A DNA stretch of 64,000 nucleotides from Fasciolopsis buskii (GCA_008360955.1 LUCM01011227.1:130508-194507), one strand, 5' to 3'. Counted from the stretch's first letter, positions 26,892 through 38,117 are shown. Notes: a model not told the origin generated them from the letters alone. Numbers and translations are program-made.

Positions 26892-27793
26892 NNNNNNNNN
26901 NNNNNNNNNNNNNNNNNNNNNNNNNNNNNNNNNNNNNNNNNNNNNNNNNNNNNNNNNNNNNNNNNNNNNNNNNNNNNNNNNNNNNNNNNNNNNNNNNNNN
27001 NNNNNNNNNNNNNNNNNNNNNNNNNNNNNNNNNNNNNNNNNNNNNNNNNNNNNNNNNNNNNNNNNNNNNNNNNNNNNNNNNNNNNNNNNNNNNNNNNNNN
27101 NNNNNNNNNNNNNNNNNNNNNNNNNNNNNNNNNNNNNNNNNNNNNNNNNNNNNNNNNNNNNNNNNNNNNNNNNNNNNNNNNNNNNNNNNNNNNNNNNNNN
27201 NNNNNNNNNNNNNNNNNNNNNNNNNNNNNNNNNNNNNNNNNNNNNNNNNNNNNNNNNNNNNNNNNNNNNNNNNNNNNNNNNNNNNNNNNNNNNNNNNNNN
27301 NNNNNNNNNNNNNNNNNNNNNNNNNNNNNNNNNNNNNNNNNNNNNNNNNNNNNNNNNNNNNNNNNNNNNNNNNNNNNNNNNNNNNNNNNNNNNNNNNNNN
27401 NNNNNNNNNNNNNNNNNNNNNNNNNNNNNNNNNNNNNNNNNNNNNNNNNNNNNNNNNNNNNNNNNNNNNNNNNNNNNNNNNNNNNNNNNNNNNNNNNNNN
27501 NNNNNNNNNNNNNNNNNNNNNNNNNNNNNNNNNNNNNNNNNNNNNNNNNNNNNNNNNNNNNNNNNNNNNNNNNNNNNNNNNNNNNNNNNNNNNNNNNNNN
27601 NNNNNNNNNNNNNNNNNNNNNNNNNNNNNNNNNNNNNNNNNNNNNNNNNNNNNNNNNNNNNNNNNNNNNNNNNNNNNNNNNNNNNNNNNNNNNNNNNNNN
27701 NNNNNNNNNNNNNNNNNNNNNNNNNNNNNNNNNNNNNNNNNNNNNNNNNNNNNNNNNNNNNNNNNNNNNNNNNNNNNNNNNNNNNNNNNNNNN
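26892..27793. other. Assembly gap (902 N)
   Basis: The run of N begins one base after 26891 and ends at 27793. It falls inside the LINE ORF2, between the endonuclease linker and the YADD box, where most of the RT domain should be. Frames that appear to run through the gap are artefacts of the N bases. The gap probably reflects a repeat that could not be assembled. Confidence 0.98.
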
Positions 27794-28708
27794 AAAGTGC
27801 TCCTTGCATTTCCTTAGAAACTTCAGTTTCTGGGTGGAGATATTGAGACGAATAGTGTTCCTGAGGGGCAGAAAATATCAAAAATTGCATTGGCCGTCTC
27901 TGTGAAAAGTTTGACATTGTCATTGAGCAGGGGTTCAAAAGAGAACCAGGTAGATGCGACCGAAAGGGATTTCTGAAGAAGAATAAGGTTGTTATGTGAA
28001 AAGTTACGGAGGCGAACTCGAGTTTGATTTGTTCGCCTGAATGAATGGAAAGCTGACCTGGAGTCTATCTTGGGTCTTAACGAAAGAAAACAATAATCGT
28101 TACTTGAAATAGGAGCACACAGTTTCAGGGGAAATTAATCGGGGTGGTTAGTAATAACTCTATCTAAAATGGAACCGCCTCTTGTGGGAGAAAAGCAGAG
28201 GTCAATCAAGTCAAATACAGTCTGGTAGGATTCGTGCATAATTGAAATCACCTACAATTATATGCAGATTATCCTCAAGAGGCGGAACAATAAATGCCAG
28301 AAGAGAGTCGAAAAATGATGCGATATTTTGTTGCGAGCTAAAGGGGGCAATGTATGAATTCGCTCTGATAATGCCAGTATGGCTATAAAACCTAGGATGA
28401 CAGTGTGTTACGAGACAGTGAATTCCGTTTAGCGAGTACGTATGAACAACTTCGGACTTGTCAGACCAAAAGCAGTTATGTGTTGCCACATCGCCGCCAG
28501 TCTTTTTGTCTGAAACACTATCTTGCCGATAGAGTCTGAAGATGTCTGTCAACAGTAGTGAATCAATGACATCCGGATTGAGCCACGATTTTTATATGCA
28601 GATGTCACACGTGTGAACATGGATCGATGAGTTAACTTTGAGGGACAGATCCGACGTTTTCGTAAATAGAGCGCGGATGTCGGTACTTAATAGTGCCGGA
28701 ATCGACAT
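27794..28708 (-). pseudogene. LINE ORF2, AP-endonuclease domain and linker
   Basis: The proposed start ATG is at 28708-28706 (MSIPALLSTDIRALF). The frame then reads HTCDICI, a stop, KSWLNPDVID, matching the CITESWL region of APE-type endonucleases with a stop just before the Lys that replaces the metal-binding Glu of that motif. An open frame from 28552 follows with RQDSVSDKKTGGDVA (the R-D-R..GGG-A motif) and IIVGDFN near 28260, the GDFN motif. A one-base shift at about 28240 moves the reading into YQTVFDLIDLCFSP and GGSILDRVITN, the LDxVLTN motif, before a stop at 28137-28135 and ISSNDYCFL, where SDH would be. An intact domain would nick target DNA. Stops, the shift and changed residues make this copy dead. 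Confidence 0.88.
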
Positions 28709-28710
28709 CT

Positions 28711-28748
28711 TGGCTGGAAGGGTTCATTTACGAGCTACCTTCCAGCCA
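28711..28748 (-). promoter_or_regulatory. 11-bp stem-loop at LINE ORF1/ORF2 junction
   Basis: TGGCTGGAAGG at 28711-28721 and CCTTCCAGCCA at 28738-28748 are perfect inverted repeats with a 16-base loop. On the element's RNA the ORF1 stop codon (28726-28724) lies in the loop, and the ORF2 ATG (28708) begins two bases after the stem. This placement suggests a structure that couples ORF2 translation to ORF1 termination, as RNA structure does for some two-ORF LINEs. The role is inferred; the stem is seen. Confidence 0.5.
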
Positions 28749-29317
28749 GCACGAGTGCCTCTTTTAGATGAATGAGAAGCTCGTTGAGGTGCAGCAATGC
28801 GTGATCCTAGTTCATGTTGAGAAACGGTACGGTTTTTGGACAAAAGTAATTCCGAGCGATTGTAGCGTCGAAAGAAGAACAATCGAACCAAATACCCGAC
28901 AAAAAATAGCGAAATAGGATGACACAGAATTGCATCGCAGTCAGTCAAATTGCGCGCGATGGTTACTGAATCGCTAACGTTGATACATCTGGAGGGGTGG
29001 GACACCCTATCCCATTTATGCAGCAAACGCAAAGTAGAAATTTAGTGCCGAATGGTGACAGCCCCAATAGTATTACCATCGTCAACAGCATACTTTAAGT
29101 AATCCGATGGCTGTAAAACACTTGCGTGGTAGGAGTAACCTAGGGAACAGGCAAAATGTTCGTACTATTCCACAGTCAAAGAATCGGAATCACGGCCATG
29201 GAAGACCAGTTGTTTGATTCAGTGCGTTTTGGCATATAACTTTAAAGTACGTGACCTGATAAGTAACCATTCACTGAAAATGATTGTACAATAGTGGAAT
29301 GAATGATAACAAGAAAC
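28724..29317 (-). pseudogene. LINE ORF1 remnant
   Basis: One minus-strand frame can be followed for 198 codons from 29317 to a stop at 28726-28724, interrupted only by three in-frame stops (29221-29219, 29167-29165, 29044-29042) and by no frameshift. It reads KQLVFHGRDSDSLTVE, then YEHFACSLGYSYHASVLQPS, then DYLKYAVDDGNTIGAVTIR, and ends in a basic tail (SHSSKRGTRAGWKVARK). The first parts resemble a folded alpha/beta domain, possibly RRM-like, and the basic end would suit nucleic-acid binding, as expected for a LINE ORF1 chaperone. I cannot place the family more closely. The stop lies 15 bases before the ORF2 ATG, inside a stem-loop. The 5' part beyond 29317 is not recognised. Confidence 0.6.
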
Positions 29318-29320
29318 TCA

Positions 29321-30664
29321 CTTTTGTGTGATCATCAAATTTTGTCCAGCTGTTGATGGGGTAGTTTCGCCGGTCATCAGAAAAATCGCTCGTTGTAATT
29401 CATGTCAGCAATTCTCGAACATCCACGGTGAAGCCGTCGGTTTTCTAGGCTGACGTATAGAAAGCGCAGCTGCATGTGAGCTGATAAATAATATCTGAGT
29501 CAGAAATGGTAAGCTTAGTCCACGTTCATTCCCCTAGCCCACCACAAAAGTTGGAATGGCCCATCTGACAAGGTTGTTTAAGCCTGATTCGAGTGTCACA
29601 CAATTCTCCAGTAGGATAGGCTCTCTAGCAGGCCAAATTGACTTGGTTATTTTTTCCGAGGCGCAGTTCATCGGATTATGTTAGGGTCTATTTTGGGTTT
29701 GGGAATCGATGAAGATTTTGGGATAATTGTTATGATTCAGTATTTCTCAGATAATCGTTTCTTTCCTTTTCTACTCATGATATGGACAGGTATTTCTGGG
29801 GAAATCAGAACGTTTTACCGGGTACTAGTGCGCCTCTGTTGAACTCGAAAATCTGCTATGACTAGATCCAGCGCTTTATTGTTTGTCCCGCTTATGAGGT
29901 TCTGTCAATGCTGTTTTGGTTTCCCCTACAAGGAGGCGAGTCAGATTTACGAGATCTCTTTCTAACCTGTACGATGTGCAGAGCATTAAGGCAACATGTT
30001 GCACAAAACTAAAAATAAATTTATGGCGAGCTGACACGTTACCTGTTTTCTCGCCTAAAATGAATGTATTTCTGATCCGAATTCTGCTAGCTTCGTCATC
30101 CTAATCATAAATGAGCAGCCTGATAATGCTCCTCGGAGGTGAATTAGGTCCCGCCCTAGACGGAATTGGGCTGTGGTTGTCGTTGATTTCGTGACATTCA
30201 AACTTAGAAACAACTGAAAGCTAGACAGGTGACTTGTCTGAGAGCTGGAATTAGATTTTCATTCCAGAGTCTAATTAGTCTCTGGGATAAGCATTAAATG
30301 TATGTGATGAGCGTAGAATGATTCACCTGATATTCTTTTTAAACTACTGGGACAAAAATATACTACTAAATGCGCTTGCGAACACCGGCGTCTACCGTAC
30401 TTTTAGAACCGCTTCTACAGAATGACGGCAATCAACTGTTAATCACGCTGCCTAGGAAAAGTGTCGAATAAATTTTGTTTGCAAATCCGTCATATTAACA
30501 CAATCAATGATCAGCTCGAGCTAAAAACAGTGCAACTTGAAGAAAAAGTGACCAGTCATGAAATAAACGTCGATGATTCTAAGTTAGACACTTTTAAACC
30601 ACGCCATTTTTAACCGAATTTCATTCACAATTTTCTCATTTCTTTTCTCCGTTGTATTTTCAAG
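29321..30664. other. Non-coding, nothing recognised
   Basis: This stretch lies between the LINE remnant and the next exon candidate. It could include the LINE 5' UTR or 5' part of ORF1 on the minus strand, but I cannot follow a frame there. No repeat or RNA gene is seen. Confidence 0.3.
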
Positions 30665-30742
30665 GCGGGTCCATTAGAGCAAGTATTCGAAAGAATACTG
30701 AGAGATTACGTCATTGATTTAACCTTATTGTTGCTTCTGCAG

Positions 30743-30855
30743 ATATGCAAATGGGTGGTACCAAAAGGGGAACTGTTCATAGATGCGGCCAAGCACCTAC
30801 TAGAACGTGGAGAATTTTTCATCCTCACAAATCAGTTCTGTGTTATCGGAACAAG
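30743..30855 (+). CDS. Candidate exon, unknown protein
   Basis: The acceptor TTGTTGCTTCTGCAG ends at 30742. The frame is open through ICKWVVPKGELFIDAAKHLL and GEFFILTNQFCVIG to the donor ACAAG|GTGTGT at 30856. Entry is phase 0 and exit phase 2. The frame is also open upstream to a second, stronger-looking acceptor (a pyrimidine-rich tract from about 30629, TTTTCAAG ending at 30664), so the exon may start at 30665 and be 191 bases long, adding AGPLEQVFERILRDYVIDLT and a leucine-rich run. The composition looks like a folded protein, but I do not recognise it. It lies on the opposite strand to the LINE, about 1.4 kb from its visible end. Phase 0 entry matches the exon candidates at 63 and 1071. 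Confidence 0.42.
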
Positions 30856-32021
30856 GTGTGTATCGTAATTTATAGAAACCTCAGTGTGTGGTATGAGTGA
30901 AGTCTTTTAAGTGAACTTTTATTGTTCGAAAACATGGCTTGGTCAATTTGGTTACCATATGTACCCCTTCCCAAGACTGGTTTTGATTGCGGAAGCAGTC
31001 TTGAGAATATCTACACGTTATGACAGAAACGTCGAGGAATTACCTTCCATTTCGACTGAGTCTTTTCGTTTGATAATAAATATCACGAAGAGAAATGAGT
31101 TATACGTAGATAGCCATTATTCATGTATGATTATTATGTCGTCTGGGGACTTGCGCTACTGGCGCCGGTTCTTGTAGTTCCATGCAAATTGGGACCACAT
31201 GGTGTAAACAAATCAATCTTCATTTCCTCAACATGTCAGCAGTTACGTGCATGCTGAAGCGTTATGCGATGAGGTAAATAAGCTGTCCTTTTGGCAGCCG
31301 TTCAAATTGTGCTCAACGGTGATCATGCCTGCATCGTTCCTTCACGAGTTAGACTTACAGTTTCCGTGGGTTAGTGATAACAAGGTCAAATTTGGAAATC
31401 CGACGAACTGTACAGTATTTCTCCCAGTTCAGTGGGTACGGAACCCATTCGTTAAAGAAAGACCAGTTGGGAATAAGCTGAGTCGTTGACTTTCGAAATG
31501 GAAATCGCTCCACTGTTATTTGCTACAATCTCCTGTTATCGAAATTTTAAGGGACGCGCCAATTTATATCACAGGGTTGTGGAGCTAATCGATTGTGAGA
31601 CATGAATTATACTTACCAATTAGGTGTCGTAGATTTAGTGTGGTTATAATTCGTCTCCAGGCTATGAATCATTAGTTTTTGAATCTAATCATCGCTGCCA
31701 TAAAGCGGAAATTATTTGCAAGTGCAAAAATAAGTATCTCAGCAATAGAGACCAAAGTAATGGACATATTTCAAGCCTGCCGTGACAACTAAAGCTCCAC
31801 TAACTTGTGCCATTCGAATACGAAATAGTCCAGCCTCGTTTACAACACCAATATTTGATTGCTATCTGGATACGCGGTTCTGTTGGGAGCTTCACTCACC
31901 ACTATTCTCGAAAAGTGGACAGTAAAATTTATTCACTTTCGCCTGTTGTGCTATCTACTTTTGTCACTTGCGTACGTGGTTGTCTAAATCATTGAGTGAC
32001 TTATGTTGTGCGTATATGTTT

Positions 32022-32041
32022 GTGTGTCTCTGTGTGTGTGG
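32022..32041. repeat. Short (GT)n-rich run
   Basis: GT-rich run with one CTCT interruption. Confidence 0.6.
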
Positions 32042-32477
32042 AATGATTTCGGATCAGGCTTGCAAAATAATACGGAATAAACAAATTTTGTTAGCTTATG
32101 TTAGGCACTTCCGTGTTCACTTACATGAATGAGTCAGCAGCACCCAACAGGGAAGCACAATTGCCAATGATAGTGTAAGCCGTAAAAGTGCAGTTCCCTT
32201 GTGCTCCAAAGCTATTTGAATTATTTTGCTTCAAACGTTCGAAAAATCCCACAGAACACATTGAGAACAACACAACGTGGCGAACAAGCTCGTTTTCAGT
32301 TATTCGTATTCATGCCAATACATAACATTAAATATGGTCTGGAGATGGTTCAAGGGAAATTGTCCGTTTGCATTCACACCAGTTCACAACTCTAAGAATG
32401 CGTCTGTGTGTATGTGTAATTGATCAATTTGTCACACGATCAGGTTGTAAACCACTTGTCGGATAATGACAAATAGG

Positions 32478-33130
32478 CCAGGGGAGTTTAAGAGTCTGGA
32501 CGAATTGTTTCTGAGACCATGCAGGGGGGTTACACTAACGGATAGATACGGCTTCGGCTGTTCAAGGTGCGACACTTGACAGTTCTTGATTGTCCGCTCC
32601 CAACTTTGTAGATGGTGCGAAAAGCAGTTGTCACGTTCACTGAGTGGTTTGACTCGACAAGGTGCGAACACTGCGCTAGTGATTGCCTTAATTGTTCCTG
32701 CGCTCAACCAAGCCGAGTGGGGTTCACGAACGCGATCGGACAAACGCCTAGTCCTGCGGCCAATAGACCTGGTCTCACAGGAGCAGGTGAATGAATACAC
32801 ACAGAATGAGGCTGCAGAATCTGGCAGTCTGTCCTTTAGTTGGAAATACATGATCGGTTTGGATGTGAATACAGTTTTTAACTGTGCAGCAAAGAATGTT
32901 CCACTGATTGAACTTGACAGTCTCCGTTGGATAATTTCCGCTTCGGTGTCAACTTTGAAAGGCAAACGAACGTATACGGGTTTCTTTATTGGTCCTATTA
33001 CTTTTAGTCTTACTTCGTGTTTTTCCATAGTTTTATTTATGAATCTTTCGGGGTATCCATTTTGTACGAATACACTCCGCAGGAAACGAAGTTCATTTTG
33101 GTCATTTTTTGTCTGCTTTTATTCCATTTC
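32478..33130 (-). mobile_element. Penelope-like element, 3' fragment with GIY-YIG endonuclease
   Basis: On the minus strand the frame reads NELRFLRSVFVQNGYPERF (about 33090 to 33045), then PVYVRLPFK, TFFAAQLKTVF and KDRLPDS, the usual linker between RT and endonuclease in Penelope-like elements. The endonuclease part follows: CVYSFTCSC at about 32800, SIGRRTRRLSDRVREP and SAWL. A frame change lies between the endonuclease and the last block, AEAVSIR, a stop, then SQKQFVQTLKLPW ending at 32478. In this copy the YIG tyrosine is Ser and the REH-type site reads REP, so it is probably inactive. The open part (198 codons, 33028-32432) is longer than chance allows here. Upstream RT is not recognisable and an in-frame stop lies near 33110. 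The sense-strand open frame 32586-33185 is only its shadow. Confidence 0.88.
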
Positions 33131-36100
33131 AAATAATCACTTAATGGATCTTGAATTTAGTCGGTTTACGACTAGTTCAGACTAATTCGAACTCAAAGCA
33201 TTGAGCTCTGAATAATGCGGAGAGGCGAACTTTTACCAAGGCACGAATTATAACAGTATTGGGTCTCCAGTCCTTAGGCATTATTCATGATTTTCAACAA
33301 GTTGTGGTGAATATTTTACTCTGAATTGCTTCCGTGGTTCAAATTGATGACTGAAGCGTTAAAAGTGACAGGAAATTTTCCGCAAACATATCACTTCACC
33401 CGAACGGCACGGAAATGAATGAAACATCAGATGGTGCTTGGAATGATGATGCTGATTCACACTACACTTGAAGATCTCATCGTTGATGAATGTTAGATTT
33501 AGGGTTTGTAAAATCGCCCCTGAACTCAACTGAAAATCAAAGAGATTAAGGGCACACTTTCACTTCGAACCTTTCCATTGAACTAATAATACAACTGGAC
33601 GTACGTCTGATTTGATAAAACAAATTGGATTGAAGCAGGTTTGCGTTTTATGTCCTTTAACAGAAGATTACATTTAAGACCGAGTTTTCACCAGCGTATG
33701 TTCACAAAGTCTTTTCATGTATCTGTCGGGATAAAGCCGTTACCGACACTAGCGTAAAACACAGAGGGAACCAGTTGATAACCTTTACTATTCCAATTAT
33801 TCAGTTGTACAGAACTTCACCTCCAGATTACCGTTATACATGGTGCTGACGTTGAACACGTTTAAGAATCCTGATGTGTATCGAGAAATGCTTTCGTTTT
33901 TTTTAATAAAACCGGTAAAAGGTTCAGCCCGACTCACTACAATGAGTGAATATATTTAACCATTTAGCATTATAGTTGGGGTCGTTATTGTAATATTCAA
34001 ACACCATATTGAAGTCAGATGAGTCTGTTTCTCAGAAATCCTAATCTGTTGAAACCTAGTAGCTCGCACGTTTAAAAACTGACTGAAATGTTTCATTTTT
34101 GCGCATTAAATTCGAGAGAATGAACTGAATATTTTCCACAGGTAAGGTTGATGTGCAAGTAATTGGAACTGGAACATAAATTCGTATTACCCTAAAATAA
34201 AGAAAACAAGATAAATAACTCAATATTAGGTTAGCGCCGCTAGTAGGTTCACGCGAATAGGACTGTACAGAGAATTTGAAAATCCTTTGGACCTAACTTG
34301 ACTAATGTTAACAACGTCCGTAGTTAGGTTAAGACATCAGATGATAAGTCCGCAGAGGAGTTAAAAATTCATTGTGCACAATTCAGTGGGTAGGATGTGA
34401 GCGGATAGAACTCAGTAGTTTAGACAAATGTTATAGATCCATTCGCTTTCAATTATTCTTGGGAACACTGATTATGGAATGTTGTTGTTGGTACCGTAAG
34501 AAACTTATTTCGCCAGCATATATGAAATGTTTAATCTATTCGTTTATAGATAAACAGTACAAATTTTACAAGGCTCATAGTGATCACCACAGAGGTAGGA
34601 GCAATGGGGCTCAGGTCAAATAATGACGAGTTGAATGATGTTCTGGATGCATCCTGTAACTAATTTTTAATGTGAAATAGCAAGACCGACTTTAAAAAGG
34701 TATGACTGATGCGGAAAATCGATGATAATATTAGCAAACCTAAAATTTATGGACAAAAATGCAGATAATATGGCATATTCGTCTCGCATTTGCATGCATC
34801 ATTTGGAAACTAACCTAGAGGGCCACTGACTAACGGCCAGCAGTTAGGTGACCGCTGCTTCAGATTCCAGGTTGGCTTAACTGGTGGGTCAGTCCGGACA
34901 TCTAATGCTCAAGGTTTTCTGAACATAAGCCAGTTTCCTCTGCTTGAAGTGTGCCACATGCAAACCAGACGAAATATCTGCTTGATTATTCATATCGGTT
35001 TCAGAATTTCTCAGTTCAACCTAGTTGTTTCTGAAATCACACCCGAAAAGTTACGAACAATTCAAGACTGTGCCGAACCGGTATTACTTAACGCATTGAA
35101 GCTATCCTAATTACGTGAGCTTTGTCTAACGTACTCAACTTGGCAAGACAGGCCACTAACATTATCAAAGTCATTAGGTTTTTACTTTGCTTCGTCTTTA
35201 ATTATAACTATCAATTTATGGGCAGTATTTGAATCCTCCAAACGAAAAATCTTTCGCACACTTCAAAGATTGAGACAACATACACCATTTCAAAAATAAT
35301 ATTGTACTATATATAAACAACTCAGGGTAGACCACCGAAACCATTTGCTCTGTTATTCTCGAGCACTTACCTCTGTTGGCAGATACAACTACTTGCTCAT
35401 CGCAATTTTAAATCAAAGCAAGCCCCATTTTCATGAAAACCTTGGCCTTGTAAATGGACGAAATGATCACAGAATCGGTCCTATCAGTGGTTATCGTTGT
35501 CCTTAAACCGAAAAGCAAGTTGTCATTAATGATGTGATAGTTCAGCCGCAGTCTTTGCAGAGGTCTGTTAAGACAAAATGATCTGAAAGACCGTGTGATG
35601 CATAACATCGGAATTCTGAAATAGATTCAAGAGGTGAAGGAGTTCTTGTGCCAAAGCTTGTGTTTTTGGCCAAGTGTGATGAAAACCCTAATTGGGATAA
35701 CTCAGATATTTAAGTCCCGGGTTTGATTCTCGATGCCAGAGCTTCCATGAAGTGGCACATTTCCCAGCATGCTGCATCTCACTATTTAGTACATAAAATA
35801 ACGCATTATTTTTCTGAACATTCTTATTCGTATGTTTGATATACTGAATTGTTGTGGATCTTTTTTCGATCAGGTAAACGACTGATTTAGGGAGAATACT
35901 TCCATATGCTATCAAGGATCGCAGTTGTTACACTAAAGTTTGATTCCCAAAATGATGTGCACGTCATTGTGTGCCACGTAAATCTTGCATTTCTGAACTA
36001 AGTACGCAGGCAGAGTCACAGCCAGTAAGTAGCCAGTCCCCACTCTTCTAGCCTCTCAGACTGCCAGAACCTTTGTGTTTTGTCTCATCATTGCCTAGCA

Positions 36101-37110
36101 TTTTTCCAGCTGTATACTCCAACGGCTGTTACCAAGCTCTTTCTTCTTTCAATGATACGACTGAGGGGCCAATCACAATCCGTAAGGAAAACCCACTATA
36201 TTTCACCCGAAGAGACTACCAACTGTCAAAACGAACCTCGTCAGAATCAAAATGTAAAGAAATAGTACGAAGTGGCATAAAACCTCAGAATCTGTGATTT
36301 ACTGGCAAGAAGTTTAATCGTGATAAAATTGACAGATATCGTCTGCCAGTTGCAAATCGCGCGGCGAATTGCAGCGAATGGGACTTTTAAATGAACTTGG
36401 GAGGCACATTATCACCGACCAACTCAGCAGCCGAACTGGCGAGTACGGATATTCTAAGCAGATGATACTTTTGCAGTGGTAAATGCAATGTTAAAGTGGT
36501 TAAACCGAAATGGGATTGGGTCTTCCCTATTTTATCTTACATGTAGTTTCCAAATTGCGGGAAACATTTTGCGCTAAGAATGAAATTTGAGAAGAGGCAC
36601 TAGCCCACCATGACCAATGACACAATATATAGCCAAAGTTAATGGAATGTCGATGATGATACCTCTACGGGATGACACCTCCACCTAAAACATAATCGAG
36701 ATAATATGGTTTTCACTTGAAGCAAGCGAGAAGTTTCTGAAAGTGCGTCCACGAGTAAGGATCACGGTGACGAATAATCGACAATATACGTAAGGAATAT
36801 GTCTGGCACTTATACAATCCATTTGCTGGAATGGCTAATAAAAAAGCAAGAAGGTCGGGATCGGGTTACTGAGGATTTACTTCTTATTTCAGAGAAATAC
36901 AGCGTGGGTTTATGCATATACCTTCGGACAGCTGCAAAGTGATTAACTGTGTAATAAGGTTCCACATTAGACTGAGCATAATTATCATATGACGACATTT
37001 ATGATAGTTTTTCGGAATCGTCGATCAACACAATGTTAGTGAATTCTTTTATGCTCGACTGGGAGAACCACAGAAAAAGGTGCTCATTGGTAAATGTCGT
37101 GATTTTTCAG
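33131..37110. other. Non-coding stretch
   Basis: About 4 kb with no conserved frame. A possible decayed tRNA-like head lies at 35667-35730 (see findings). RT sequence of the Penelope-like element would be expected on the minus strand from 33131 upward, but I could not recognise any of its motifs. Confidence 0.4.
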
Positions 37111-37204
37111 CCCCAAGGACGCAAGTATGAATCTTATATTGATTGCCAATTTCCTTACCTACCAGTCCCCTGAGGATATCAATCAACACAAAAGCAGCAG
37201 ATTG
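37111..37204 (+). CDS. Candidate exon, unknown protein
   Basis: The acceptor GATTTTTCAG ends at 37110. One base completes a codon left by the phase 2 exit of the exon ending at 30855 (AG+C, Ser), and 31 open codons follow: PKDASMNLILIANFLTYQSP and then EDINQHKSSRL, with the donor TTG|GTAAAG at 37205. The frame in fact stays open to 37312, so the exon could be longer. A donor at 37278 (CCCT|GTAATG) would give a phase 1 exit, which fits the entry phase of the candidate at 38026. The sequence between holds LLVVETP. The family is not recognised. The phase match to 30855 and the good acceptor are the support; there is no homology. Confidence 0.35.
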
Positions 37205-38025
37205 GTAAAGTCCATTCTTCTACAATGCTCACGAGCTTTTATTCCTCTGACAGATTTGTTAGTTGTAGAAACACCCTGTAATGTCATCGCAGTTTTGCTT
37301 CCAAAGTATTAGAGAGCATTATTTTATTTCAAAAACAAGGATTTATAGGGAAACACAACTACTAAAGAAGCTGGTCGCCTTCACCATGCAAAACCGACGA
37401 GGTATTTCTCGCGTAAAGTAAACCGTGGAATAATAGGAATTGCTCACGAATAGTTGTTTCAATCCATCGATTTCCCTTCAAGGTCCGAGGCCAGTGCTAA
37501 TTTGGTTATTTATGGAACTGCGACGCAGAAATGTTTAACAACCAAATTACTTTCAATTTTCCTGCGTTGTGAACCTTTAGCCTTGCGTCCATGCATTATG
37601 TTCTTACGGTAACGTGAATGGATGTGTCAGACGCGATGGTATCGACCGTGCCAAAAGACTGAAAGTGCTTGTTCAAGCGGTAAACCAGCAATTGGAAATT
37701 CTGTGATAAATTGTCTTGATGACTTTTATAGCACACTGGTTGTCTATTGCAATCAGGAGTAAATAAGCGACGAATTCAAGGTTGATTTCCAATTACAGTA
37801 AAACGACGTAATCCTTGGTTAAAAAAAGTCGGATGAAAATGTTTCCCTAGCTCAAGGAAACAAAAAACCATGTTGATGCAAGCATCTAATCGTAAAATGA
37901 AATCTGTATGATTGCTTCATAGCCGTTCCTGCCGACTTGTGTTATTTCGACAAAAACCTTAATATTTTACTTGTTTTCCTTTTGTACATCGCACTGGGAT
38001 TTTTCTCTTTACTTTCACCGGTCAG

Positions 38026-38117
38026 CACACGCCAAAATCTCCAGCTTTGCTTACTCGGATCATTTTTTTGTCTGCCCAACTACTTCAATAACAGCCAGAA
38101 CAACTGTACTTCCAAAT
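38026..38117 (+). CDS. Candidate exon, unknown protein
   Basis: A strong pyrimidine tract (TTTTTCTCTTTACTTTCACC) leads to CAG at 38023-38025, and a consensus donor CCAAAT|GTAAGT lies at 38118. The frame needing phase 1 entry is open for 30 codons (HAKISSFAYSDHFFVC, then PTTSITARTTVLPN) and exits in phase 0. The phase 2 frame is also open across the exon, so the reading frame is not settled; phase 0 is closed. Both splice sites are among the best in the window. A join to the previous candidate needs its longer form (end at 37277). No family is recognised. Confidence 0.33.

Larger units (their letters stand above)
25917..29320 (-). mobile_element. Decayed non-LTR retrotransposon (APE-type LINE, Jockey/CR1-like)
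   Basis: Read from 29320 down to 25917, the element shows an ORF1 remnant, an AP-endonuclease domain, an assembly gap, an RT YADD box, the RT C-terminal region and a 3' tail of short tandem repeats. Order and spacing fit APE-type LINEs, which copy their RNA at a nicked target site. ORF2 from 28708 to 26061 would be about 880 codons including the gap, in the usual range for such ORF2 proteins. Frames are broken by several stops and at least one shift, so it is inactive. It is antisense to the candidate plus-strand exons. The CR1/L2-type assignment rests on RT C-terminal phrases such as CEKFAHKILSDPTHPL and is tentative. The 5' end is not defined. Confidence 0.9.

Noticed and set aside
26712..27938. 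Apparent 318- to 408-codon open frames across the gap
   Set aside because: They run through N bases. The real content on either side is LINE ORF2 in differing frames.
32586..33185. 199-codon plus-strand frame
   Set aside because: It is the antisense of the Penelope-like coding sequence, whose motifs read on the minus strand.
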